Part shown: positions 1 through 5,564 of the stretch, piece by piece
Position numbering within the stretch: position 1 is the first letter of the stretch
Layout: the number at the start of each line of letters is the position of its first letter
Assembly (NCBI GenBank): GCA_025963265.1
Contig: JAOPUY010000252.1
Span: 1-6,094, forward strand
Reading direction: 5' to 3'
DNA from: Frankiales bacterium
GTDB lineage: Bacteria; Actinomycetota; Actinomycetes; Mycobacteriales; Jatrophihabitantaceae
DNA: 6,094 nt
Made by a program: the position numbers and the translations under genes
The notes under the pieces: model-generated
What the model saw: only the letters and a program-made list of their open reading frames with translations
What the model was told of the DNA's origin: nothing
Database searches by the model: none

Positions 1-474
1 CCCGGCGAGTGGCGCACGCTCGGCCTGTTCGCCGCTGAGGACTCAACCGATCTCGAGCAGACTCTGGCCTCGATGCCGCTGCGAGTCTGGCGCAAGGACG
101 AGGTCACCCCGCTCGGGCGGCACTCCAACGACCCCGGACCCGGACGGACCGCCGTCGACCTGGCCGAGGACGAATTCTTCACGACCTTCCTGCTCACCGT
201 GCCCCCCGCCGCCAACGGGGCCACTGTTGACGCGCTCACCCAGCGCGAGGCCGAGCGGACCCGCGAACTGGCCGACGAGGGCCAGTTGATCCGACTCTGG
301 ACGCTCCCCGGTCACGGCCGAAACCTCGGCCATTGGCAGGCCGCAGACGCCCAGGGGCTGCAAGCCAGCCTGCAGTCGCTGCCGATGGCCGAGTGGCTTC
401 GGATCGAGACCGTGCCCTTGACGCGACACCCCAGCGATCCAGCCGCAACAGCAGGGGCGGACCCGACGGACTAG
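1..474 (+). CDS. Tandem muconolactone delta-isomerase-like domain protein (5' end outside window)
   Basis: The frame is open from base 1 to a TAG at 472-474 (157 visible residues), so the start lies upstream. The second domain (about residues 58-147) has the small ferredoxin-like muconolactone isomerase pattern: FFTTFLLTVP, then a helix rich in E and R, then IRLWTLPGHGRNLGHW, SLQSLPMAEW and a closing TRHPSDP. Residues 5-45 are the end of an earlier copy, because RTLGLFAAEDSTDLEQTL...PLGRHSNDP aligns without gaps to RNLGHWQAADAQGLQASL...PLTRHPSDP. Muconolactone isomerase proper acts in the catechol branch of the beta-ketoadipate pathway and is a single domain of about 90 residues. Double-domain relatives are of uncertain substrate, so the catalytic role is inferred only from the fold. 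No signal peptide can be judged because the N-terminus is missing. The gene converges on the cupin gene, and their stop codons overlap. Confidence 0.8.
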   Translation, partial: PGEWRTLGLFAAEDSTDLEQTLASMPLRVWRKDEVTPLGRHSNDPGPGRTAVDLAEDEFFTTFLLTVPPAANGATVDALTQREAERTRELADEGQLIRLWTLPGHGRNLGHWQAADAQGLQASLQSLPMAEWLRIETVPLTRHPSDPAATAGADPTD

Positions 475-839
475 CCGATGAAGGCGGCGATCGGTTGTCC
501 GATCTCGACGATGTAGGTCGAGAGCATCACTCCGGTGTCGGGCCCGAGGTCAGTCGCGTTGTGCGGGACGCGGAGGGGGATGAGAAACCCCTCGCCCGCG
601 TGCAGTATCAGAGTGGGGTGGTCTTGGATTTCCATTTGCACCGTGCCGGCGACGAGGTAGCCGACCTCCTCCCCGGGATGGGTGTGCCAGCCCGATGCCA
701 CCCCGACCGGGATCTCGGTGCGGACTTGGACCATCTCGCGGCCGGGGGTCGACAGCGGTCCGCGCTGGACTTCGGTGCGCTTGAGAGTGGCGGCGAGCGC
801 GTCGGCTGGCTGAGCTTGGTCGTCGGTGTCGGATGGCAT
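471..839 (-). CDS. Small single-domain cupin protein
   Basis: This 122-residue cytosolic protein is a one-domain cupin. Cupin motif 1 is at about residues 46-67: GVASGWHTHPGEEVGYLVAG holds the HxH pair, the following Glu and the closing Gly that normally bind a metal ion. Motif 2 is GEGFLIPLRVPHNATD, which supplies the last His ligand. Motif 2 has Arg where the classical PxG glycine sits. The first 25 residues are polar and probably disordered. The ATG is preceded by AGGA, with a 6-base spacer. It lies 33 bases after the esterase stop on the same strand, so it is probably the last gene of that operon. Cupins of this size may be dioxygenases, isomerases or ligand-binding sensors, and the sequence does not say which. 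Its TAG overlaps the stop of the converging isomerase-like gene. Confidence 0.85.
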   Translation of the reverse strand: MPSDTDDQAQPADALAATLKRTEVQRGPLSTPGREMVQVRTEIPVGVASGWHTHPGEEVGYLVAGTVQMEIQDHPTLILHAGEGFLIPLRVPHNATDLGPDTGVMLSTYIVEIGQPIAAFIG

Positions 840-872
840 GGTTGGTCCTCGGGGGTCGTCCCGGTCTGGGGC

Positions 873-1832
873 CTACGCGGTGCCCAGGCCCGCACGCAGG
901 AACAGGGTCGCCTGATCGATGGCGGCGCGAGCGGCGCGGGTCTGGCTGAGGGAGTTCAGCAGCATGAAGTCATGGACGGTGCCGTCGTAACGCACGGTCG
1001 TCACCGCGACGCCGGCTTCGCGGAGCTTGGCGGCGTAGGCCTCACCCTCGTCGCGCAAGACGTCGGCCTCGTCGACGAACACCAAAGCCGGCGGCAGGCC
1101 AGCGAGCTGTTCGAGGCTGGCTTGATTCGGCGAGGCGGTGATCTCGCCGCGCTGGCTTGCGTCGGGGGCGTAGGCGTCCCAGAACCATTCCATCGCCGCG
1201 CGGCTCAGGTAGTACCCGGCGGCGAACTGGTCGTAGGAGTCGGTGTTCATGGCCCCGTCGGTGACCGGGTAATAGAGCGACTGCTGCACGAACCTCACGT
1301 CGCCGCGCTGCTTGGCCATCAGCGCGAGCGCGGCGGTCATGTTGCCGCCGACCGACTCGCCGGCGACGGCCATCCGGGTTGCGTCTAGCCCGTGCGCCGC
1401 GCCCTCGCGGGTGATCCACTGGGCGGTGGCATAGCCCTGCTCGATGGCGATTGGGTAATGCGCTTCGGGCGAGGGGGTGTACTCGACGAACGCGACCGCG
1501 GCGCGGGCTCCCACCGCGAGCTCGCGTACGAGCCGGTCGTGGGTGGCGGCGTTGCCGAGGATCCAACCGCCGCCGTGCATGTACACGACGACCGGCAAGG
1601 TGCCGGTTGCTCCTTGCGGCCGCACGATTCGCACGCGCACGTCGCCGACCGCGGCGGGCACGGTGACCCACTCCTCGTCGACCGGCAGCTTGTCGACCGG
1701 AGCGGCCTGCAACGAGTCGAGAACTTTGCGAGCGCCTTGGGGGCCGAGGTCAGAGAGAAAAGTGGGACTCGCAGTGGCCTCGGTGAGCTCTCGGGCGGCT
1801 GGTTCGAGAACGATGCTGGGATGGACGGACAT
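873..1832 (-). CDS. Alpha/beta hydrolase, HSL-family (GDXG) esterase
   Basis: The 319-residue product is a hormone-sensitive-lipase-family carboxylesterase, expected to hydrolyse short or medium acyl esters in the cytosol. Visible family marks are the oxyanion-hole motif HGGGW at residues 86-90, the nucleophile motif GESVGG with Ser160, the acid in DVLRDEGEAYA (Asp257, equivalent to the DPLRDEG aspartate) and His287 in GTVHDFM. All three triad residues are present, so the enzyme should be active. The first 70 residues form the usual cap region. Length is normal for the family (300-350). The nucleophile motif is GES rather than the more usual GDS, a known variation. The ATG at 1830-1832 has GGGAG seven bases upstream. 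The gene follows another hydrolase by 72 bases that contain a tandem repeat, and precedes the cupin by 33 bases, so co-transcription is likely. The natural substrate is not evident. Confidence 0.92.
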   Translation of the reverse strand: MSVHPSIVLEPAARELTEATASPTFLSDLGPQGARKVLDSLQAAPVDKLPVDEEWVTVPAAVGDVRVRIVRPQGATGTLPVVVYMHGGGWILGNAATHDRLVRELAVGARAAVAFVEYTPSPEAHYPIAIEQGYATAQWITREGAAHGLDATRMAVAGESVGGNMTAALALMAKQRGDVRFVQQSLYYPVTDGAMNTDSYDQFAAGYYLSRAAMEWFWDAYAPDASQRGEITASPNQASLEQLAGLPPALVFVDEADVLRDEGEAYAAKLREAGVAVTTVRYDGTVHDFMLLNSLSQTRAARAAIDQATLFLRAGLGTA

Positions 1833-1849
1833 GGCGAAGCTCCCATCGA

Positions 1850-1913
1850 ATCGGGGTCATTTGCTATCGGGGTCAATTGCTATCGGGGCTATTTGTTATC
1901 GGGGTTATTTGTT
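1850..1913. repeat. Four tandem copies of a 16-bp repeat between two hydrolase genes
   Basis: Four head-to-tail 16-base units begin at 1850, 1866, 1882 and 1898. On the + strand they read ATCGGGGTCATTTGCT, ATCGGGGTCAATTGCT, ATCGGGGCTATTTGTT and ATCGGGGTTATTTGTT. The ATCGGGG core is invariant and the rest differs by a few bases. The array fills most of the gap between the upstream hydrolase and the esterase. The last unit supplies the hydrolase's final Asn-Lys codons and its TAA. Read on the gene strand, each unit contains a stop triplet (TAA, TAG, TGA, TGA). Because 16 is not a multiple of three, these fall in all three frames. The array is AT-richer than its surroundings. It may be a slipped-strand duplication or a binding site; the function is unknown. 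Confidence 0.9.
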
Positions 1914-2738
1914 AAGGAAGGCGAGCAGTTCGCGGTTGACCTCGGCGGCATGCGTGACGCACATGACGTGAGGTCCACCCTCGATCTCGACGTACTGGGC
2001 GTCGGGGAGCGCTGCGTGCAGGCGCCGGCCCTGGCCATCGACCGACAGGATGCGGTCAGCGGTGCCGTGCAGGATCAGAGTGGGGACGTCGATGCGTTTG
2101 ATGTCGCCGACGAAGTCATCGAGCCAGGTTCGCGGGCAGGCCCAGGTCGCGTACGGTGACGCGTCTGCACCGGCGTCCCAGGCGGCCCGCACGGTTTCCT
2201 CGCTGACCCGTTGGCCGAGGTAGTCATCAAGGTTGAGGAAGTTCGCGAGCAGGCCCGTCCACCAGGCGAATCGGTCGTCCAGGATGGCCTGCTGCACGTC
2301 GTCGACGCCGGCCGAGTCGACCCCGTTGGGGTTGTCCTCGGACTTCGCGAACGACGGGGCGAGGCTTTCGATGAACACGAGGCGCTGGAGCCGGTCGGTG
2401 CCGTACTTTCCGACGTAGCGGGCCTGTTCGCCAGTCCCGAGGGAAAACCCGATCAGGGTGGCATCGCGCAGATCTAATTCGGTCAGCAGCACGTTGAGGT
2501 CGGCGGCGAGCGTGTCGAAGTCGTAGCCCTCGGTGGGCCGGCTTGACCGGCCAAAACCGCGGCGGTCATAGGTGATCACCCGATATCCAGCGGCCAGCAG
2601 GGGGTGCACCTGCGGCTCCCACGAGCGGCTGTCCAGCGGCCAGCCGTGCAGCAGCACGACCGCCGGCCCGTCTCCGTGGTCTTCGTAGAACAACTCGATC
2701 GGGGTCGTGTTCTCGCGGCCGACAGTGACGGTGCCCAT
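1905..2738 (-). CDS. Alpha/beta hydrolase, non-heme haloperoxidase/arylesterase-like
   Basis: The 277-residue product is a soluble alpha/beta hydrolase of the cofactor-free haloperoxidase/arylesterase type. Features in order: LLHGWPLDSRSW at 29-40 (HGW oxyanion loop), YDRRGFGRSSRP at 57-68 (typical of this subfamily), the nucleophile elbow GFSLGTGE with Ser99, a helical cap at about 125-210, Asp228 in LHGTADRILS and His257 in EGGPHVM. The triad is complete and the length matches the family (270-280). Members hydrolyse esters and can show perhydrolase activity in vitro; the substrate here is unknown. I chose the ATG at 2736-2738 because GAGGAGA precedes it by a few bases and the fold begins directly after it. 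The frame stays open upstream to 3098, but that extension has no family similarity and runs into the divergent regulator gene. This is probably the first gene of the - strand operon. Its stop lies inside the tandem repeat. Confidence 0.92.
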   Translation of the reverse strand: MGTVTVGRENTTPIELFYEDHGDGPAVVLLHGWPLDSRSWEPQVHPLLAAGYRVITYDRRGFGRSSRPTEGYDFDTLAADLNVLLTELDLRDATLIGFSLGTGEQARYVGKYGTDRLQRLVFIESLAPSFAKSEDNPNGVDSAGVDDVQQAILDDRFAWWTGLLANFLNLDDYLGQRVSEETVRAAWDAGADASPYATWACPRTWLDDFVGDIKRIDVPTLILHGTADRILSVDGQGRRLHAALPDAQYVEIEGGPHVMCVTHAAEVNRELLAFLNK

Positions 2739-2952
2739 GGGGTCTCCTCGGGGAGGAATGACTGATATGGACGACCCTGCCGACGATTCCGCGACCGGGC
2801 CAGGCCCGCTGGCCGGAGAAGAATTCCGGCTAGCCCTACCGGCAGTTGAGTGGCACGCTGGGAGCATGAGCCGATGCCGCGTTCGGTGCTCGTCGTGGGC
2901 GACGAGACACGGCAGCGTCGTGCTGCGCGACCTCACTGAGGGCTGACCGGCG
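2739..2952. promoter_or_regulatory. Divergent intergenic region between hydrolase operon and two-component system
   Basis: These 214 bases separate two genes that start in opposite directions, so both promoters are expected here. The hydrolase Shine-Dalgarno lies at the left edge. The regulator's TGAGGG (2937-2942) lies ten bases before its ATG, inside the small inverted repeat CCTCACTGAGG (2931-2941). I could not identify a convincing -35/-10 pair for either direction. The AT-richest spot is TGATATGG near 2763-2770. No credible gene of normal size fits in the region. Confidence 0.6.
2798..2835. promoter_or_regulatory. Cluster of overlapping inverted repeats, candidate operator
   Basis: Three dyad elements adjoin in 38 bases. 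GGCCAG/CTGGCC has a 5-base loop (2798-2814), GCCGGA/TCCGGC has a 7-base spacer (2812-2830), and GGCTAGCC is a perfect 8-bp palindrome (2828-2835). All arms match exactly. The position, about 60 to 150 bases from the two divergent starts, suits a regulator-binding site, perhaps for the adjacent response regulator. Short GC palindromes also arise by chance in GC-rich DNA, so the function is unproven. Confidence 0.4.
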
Positions 2953-3639
2953 ATGGCGGGCGTCGTCGCGCCACCGGCTCTGCGCGTGTCGATCGGCGAG
3001 GACGATGTGCTGCTGCGAGAAGGCATCGCCCGAATATTGAGCGCGGCCGGCCTGGACGTCGTGGCGCAGGCCGGGGACGCCGACGACCTGGTGCGCAAAA
3101 CGCTCGCGTACCGACCCGACGTCGCGATCGTCGACGTCCAGATGCCTCCTCGTCGAGAGGACGACGGCCTGCTCGCCGCGGTGAACTTACGGCGACGCCT
3201 GCCTCAGCTTGGCGTGCTGATCCTCTCTCAGTACTGCGAGCCCGCGTTCGCCGTGCAGCTGATCGGCGACCGACCCGAGGGCGTCGGGTACCTGCTCAAG
3301 GACCGGGTCGGCGACGTCGGGACGTTCACCGACGCCCTGACCCGCGTCGCATCGGGTGGGAGCGCGTTGGACGCTGAGGTGATTCGGCGGATGCTGGGCC
3401 ACCGCGCGCCCAGCGATGCGTTGCGGCGCCTGACTCCGCGCGAGCAGGCGGTCCTCGCGGCGATGGCCGAGGGCAAGTCGAACCTCGGCATCGCCCAGTC
3501 GCTGTTGATCTCGCAAGCCGCGGTCGAGAAACATGTGACAGTCATCTTCCGCAAACTCGCGATCACTCCGGTGGCCACTGAGCATCGACGGGTTCAGGCC
3601 GTGCTGATGTTCCTGCGGCAGGGCCCTAGCCGGCAATGA
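2953..3639 (+). CDS. NarL/LuxR-family response regulator
   Basis: The 228-residue product is a two-domain DNA-binding response regulator. The receiver (about 10-135) shows the acidic pocket E16-D17-D18, phospho-acceptor Asp61 in AIVDVQMPP, the switch Ser92 and the conserved Lys116 in LLKDR. The C-terminal LuxR-type helix-turn-helix (about 158-220) begins LTPREQAVLAAMAEGKSN and continues IAQSLLISQAAVEKHV, with the recognition helix around AAVEKHVTVIFRKL. All residues needed for phosphotransfer are present, so it should be activated by the kinase encoded directly after it. The ATG is preceded by TGAGGG. The stop overlaps the kinase start as ATGA, which indicates translational coupling. Leu79 is encoded by the rare TTA codon (3187-3189), unusual in this GC-rich setting. 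Targets are unknown; the divergent hydrolase operon is a positional candidate. Confidence 0.95.
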   Translation: MAGVVAPPALRVSIGEDDVLLREGIARILSAAGLDVVAQAGDADDLVRKTLAYRPDVAIVDVQMPPRREDDGLLAAVNLRRRLPQLGVLILSQYCEPAFAVQLIGDRPEGVGYLLKDRVGDVGTFTDALTRVASGGSALDAEVIRRMLGHRAPSDALRRLTPREQAVLAAMAEGKSNLGIAQSLLISQAAVEKHVTVIFRKLAITPVATEHRRVQAVLMFLRQGPSRQ

Positions 3640-5234
3640 CCCGGGACACCCAACAGGAGTTGCGCCACACCCGCAGCGAACTCCAGGCACTCGCCTCCGA
3701 ACAAGCTGCGCTGCGATCGGTCGCCGAACTCGCCGCCCAGGACGCGCCAGCCAAGGACGTGCTCGCCGCGATCGCCCGCCAAGCCGCTCAGCTGGCCGGC
3801 GTCGACTTCAGCACCCTGCTGCGCTTCGAACCCGACGGCTCCACCGAAATCGTCGGACTCGACGGCGCCCCGCCCGGCGTCGCGCTCGGCCTGCGCGCGC
3901 CCGGCACCGGCGACGGCGCCGTCCAACGAGTCTGGCGCACTGGTCAACCCGCCCGAGTCGACAACCTGGCCGCCATGTCCGGTCACTGGCCCCAGGTCGC
4001 CCACGGGCACGGGTTCACGACGAGCGCGGCCGTCCCCATCCTGATCCACGGCACCCTGTGGGGGGCGCTGGTCGTCGTCGGCCGGGACGAGCCGCTCCCG
4101 ACCCAGATCCACACCCAGCTGACCAGCTTCGCCGAACTCACCGGCGCTGCCATCGCCGCCGCCCAAGGCCGCCGCGAACTCCAGCAGCTCGCTGACGAAC
4201 AAGGCTCGCTGCGCCGGGTAGCCGAACTCGTCGCCCGCGGCGCCGCCCTGTCGGAGGTGTTCGCGGCCGTCGCCCTAGAGGCCTCGCACGTGCTCGGCGA
4301 CCTGGCCGCGGCTCTGCTGCGCTACGACGTCGACGAAGCCGTCACCGTCGCCGTCAACAGCCCCGTGCCACTCGGCCGTCCGATAACGACTGCGACGGGC
4401 CCGATGTTCGCGGCGATCGGGCGGCGCGCCGGAGTGCTCGTGCCGATCACCGTCGAAGGGCGGGTGTGGGGAATCCTCGGCGCCAGCTCACCGACGGCCA
4501 CACTCCCCAATGGCGCCGAGGATCGGCTGAAGCCCTTCGCCGAACTCCTCGCAGCGGCTATTGCCAACGCTGAGAACAAGGACAAGCTCACGGCCTCCCG
4601 GGCCCGCGTCGTCGCCACCGCCGACGAGACCCGTCGCCGCCTGCAACGCGACGTCCACGACAGCGCCCAACAACGCCTCATCCATACCATCATCGCCCTC
4701 AAGCTCGCCAAAGAAGCGATCGCCACTGGCGCAACTGCGGCTGAGTTGGTCGAGGAAGCCCTCCAGAACGCCCAACGAGCGAACACCGAACTCCGCGAGG
4801 TCGTGCATGGCATCCTTCCGGCCGCTCTCACCCGTGGCGGTCTGCGCGCCGGGATCGAGTCGCTCATCTGCGACTTCCCCCTTCCCGTCGAGCTCGAGGC
4901 CGAGGTGCCGAGGCTGCCAACCGACATCGAGACGACCGCGTACTTCGTCATCGCCGAAGCACTCGCCAACGTCGTCAAACACGCCCACGCCACCACCGCG
5001 AAAGTGACCCTCGCGGTCACCGGCGGTCACCTCGACATTGAGATCCGCGATGACGGCGCCGGCGGCGCAAACCCCCGACTGGGCTCCGGACTCATCGGAC
5101 TGCTCGACCGAGTCGAGGCCGCGAACGGAAGCCTGGTCATCGCCAGTTCCGCCCAAGCGGGCACCACCGTGCACGCGAGACTTCCCCGCCGCCCTCTCGC
5201 CAATCCTCCCCCGACTAACGAACGGCTCCCCTGA
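3636..5234 (+). CDS. Tandem-GAF sensor histidine kinase (HisKA_3 type)
   Basis: The 532-residue product is a probably cytosolic sensor kinase with no membrane segment. Order: a short coiled-coil-like start (1-30), GAF1 (about 40-176), a linker repeating the start (181-200), GAF2 (about 205-312), a HisKA_3 dimerisation and phosphotransfer region with RDVHDSAQQRL (His341), and a HATPase_c domain. The ATPase N box is EALANVVKHAHA (441-452, Asn445), the G1 box is DDGAGG (472-477), and a GSGLIGL glycine motif lies at 483-489. These match NarL-partner kinases. Residues 15-68 and 181-234 are clearly duplicated, 166 residues apart. GAF2 is shorter by exactly 30 residues between LLRY and VPI. GAF domains usually bind small ligands, heme or nucleotides; the signal here cannot be read from sequence. 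The start ATG overlaps the regulator's TGA, with only a weak ribosome site, so translation is probably coupled. The C-terminal tail is proline-rich. Confidence 0.95.
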   Translation: MTRDTQQELRHTRSELQALASEQAALRSVAELAAQDAPAKDVLAAIARQAAQLAGVDFSTLLRFEPDGSTEIVGLDGAPPGVALGLRAPGTGDGAVQRVWRTGQPARVDNLAAMSGHWPQVAHGHGFTTSAAVPILIHGTLWGALVVVGRDEPLPTQIHTQLTSFAELTGAAIAAAQGRRELQQLADEQGSLRRVAELVARGAALSEVFAAVALEASHVLGDLAAALLRYDVDEAVTVAVNSPVPLGRPITTATGPMFAAIGRRAGVLVPITVEGRVWGILGASSPTATLPNGAEDRLKPFAELLAAAIANAENKDKLTASRARVVATADETRRRLQRDVHDSAQQRLIHTIIALKLAKEAIATGATAAELVEEALQNAQRANTELREVVHGILPAALTRGGLRAGIESLICDFPLPVELEAEVPRLPTDIETTAYFVIAEALANVVKHAHATTAKVTLAVTGGHLDIEIRDDGAGGANPRLGSGLIGLLDRVEAANGSLVIASSAQAGTTVHARLPRRPLANPPPTNERLP

Positions 5235-5268
5235 CTAAGCGAGGCGAATGCTCAGGCCGCAGGGCTCA

Positions 5269-5304
5269 TTGCGCCGTGGTGCGGGCGACGGTAGCGTCAG
5301 CCGC
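5269..5304 (+). promoter_or_regulatory. Probable leaderless promoter for the leader peptide
   Basis: TTGCGC (5269-5274), a 17-base spacer and TAGCGT (5292-5297) form a reasonable -35/-10 pair. The -10 fits the actinobacterial TANNNT rule; the -35 keeps TTG only. The GTG at 5305 begins eight bases after the last base of the -10. This is where transcription would start, so the mRNA should begin at or next to the start codon, and no Shine-Dalgarno is seen. The site lies 35 bases after the kinase stop. No terminator was seen in between, so read-through from the kinase is also possible. Confidence 0.6.
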
Positions 5305-5382
5305 GTGAAGACCCAGCATCCGTGCGTCGCGCGGCGTTACCTGGATCTTCACCATCTGGCCAGCTCGCTCTGTCGCGGCTGA
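5305..5382 (+). CDS. Short Arg/Cys leader peptide, probable attenuator uORF
   Basis: A GTG-started frame encodes 25 residues and ends at TGA 5380-5382. Its second half, [15 protein letters not shown], matches the pattern of short actinobacterial leader peptides (RR-H/Y-x-DL-x-x-x-A/S-S-x-LCR) that I know from upstream regions of sulfur and cysteine genes. Such peptides are thought to act through their own translation, not as free products; polycysteine leaderless uORFs in mycobacteria attenuate downstream genes in response to cysteine. Here Cys7 and Cys23 are present, with Cys23 close to the stop. The start fits the promoter as a leaderless GTG. Downstream come inverted repeats, a C-rich tract and a carbonic-anhydrase-family gene. 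The peptide identification is by pattern from memory, not by a search. Confidence 0.65.
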   Translation: MKTQHPCVARRYLDLHHLASSLCRG

Positions 5383-5403
5383 CCGCTCCCGGCCCGCCTC
5401 GCA

Positions 5404-5429
5404 CCGGTCTGCTCTGCCGTGAAGACCGG
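5404..5429 (+). repeat. Inverted repeat, 7-bp stem with 12-base loop
   Basis: CCGGTCT (5404-5410) and AGACCGG (5423-5429) pair perfectly around a 12-base loop, starting 22 bases after the leader peptide stop. No T-run follows, so it is not a classical terminator on its own. It could be one arm of an attenuator structure. Confidence 0.55.
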
Positions 5430-5439
5430 CCGCGCGATG

Positions 5440-5459
5440 GTCGACGCGATCGCGTCGAC
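5440..5459. repeat. Perfect 20-bp palindrome
   Basis: Bases 5440-5459 read identically on both strands: GTCGACGC, then GATC, then GCGTCGAC. As RNA this can fold into an 8-bp stem with a 4-base loop. As DNA it is a strong two-fold symmetric protein site. It lies midway between leader peptide and carbonic-anhydrase-like gene, 106 bases before the start codon. No U-tract follows. Confidence 0.85.
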
Positions 5460-5470
5460 GGCCCACCTGG

Positions 5471-5509
5471 CCCGGTCGCCCGACCCCCGGTCGCCCCACC
5501 CCGGTCGCC
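5471..5509. repeat. Three direct repeats of CCCGGTCGCC
   Basis: Exact copies of the decamer CCCGGTCGCC lie at 5471-5480, 5486-5495 and 5500-5509, giving a period of 14-15 bases. They end 55 bases before the carbonic-anhydrase-like start and make up the core of the C-rich tract. They may be a Rho-loading or protein-binding array, or a local duplication. No coding frame explains them. Confidence 0.8.
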
Positions 5510-5564
5510 GGAGCGCCGACCTCGACCCCCACCCCGGCACCAACCCCAGAATCGGAGAACCAGC

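Larger units (their letters stand above)
5383..5564 (+). promoter_or_regulatory. Leader region before carbonic-anhydrase-like gene, C-rich and TA-free
   Basis: This 182-base stretch between the leader peptide stop and the next start has no plausible gene. It contains no TA dinucleotide, so no TANNNT -10 box can occur on the + strand. In 5461-5550 I count 51 C against 22 G, the C-over-G bias typical of Rho-loading (rut) RNA. It also holds a stem-loop, a 20-base palindrome and three direct repeats, listed separately. The Shine-Dalgarno GGAG (5554-5557) is at its end. It looks like a 5' untranslated attenuator region; the mechanism is inferred. Confidence 0.5.

Noticed and set aside
333..1388. 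Long + strand open frame of 351 codons opposite the cupin and esterase genes
   Set aside because: It is antisense to two well-recognised protein families, has no recognisable domain, and is Gly/Val/Arg-rich as expected for a shadow frame in GC-rich DNA.
1850..1913. CRISPR array
   Set aside because: The 16-base units are directly adjacent with no spacers, and there are no cas genes.
1392..2159. + strand open frame of 255 codons opposite the two hydrolases
   Set aside because: It is antisense to real genes, runs through the tandem repeat and has no domain or ribosome site.
2866..2946. 26-codon + strand frame with GGGAG directly before its ATG
   Set aside because: The ribosome site is too close to the ATG and the composition (Arg, Ser, Cys) matches no known peptide class; I could not support it as a gene.
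2739..3098. N-terminal extension of the - strand hydrolase up to 3098
   Set aside because: The added residues lack family similarity and would overlap the regulator gene on the other strand; the ATG at 2738 has a strong Shine-Dalgarno and begins the fold.
3594..4202. - strand open frame of 202 codons opposite the kinase
   Set aside because: It is low-complexity Gly-rich shadow coding opposite clear GAF domain sequence.
5235..5268. Terminator after the kinase gene
   Set aside because: I found no stem-loop with a T-run in this gap; only short direct repeats of GCTCA are present.
5404..5459. Classical intrinsic terminator from the inverted repeats
   Set aside because: Neither inverted repeat is followed by a run of T, so only a role in RNA structure, Rho-linked control or protein binding is plausible.
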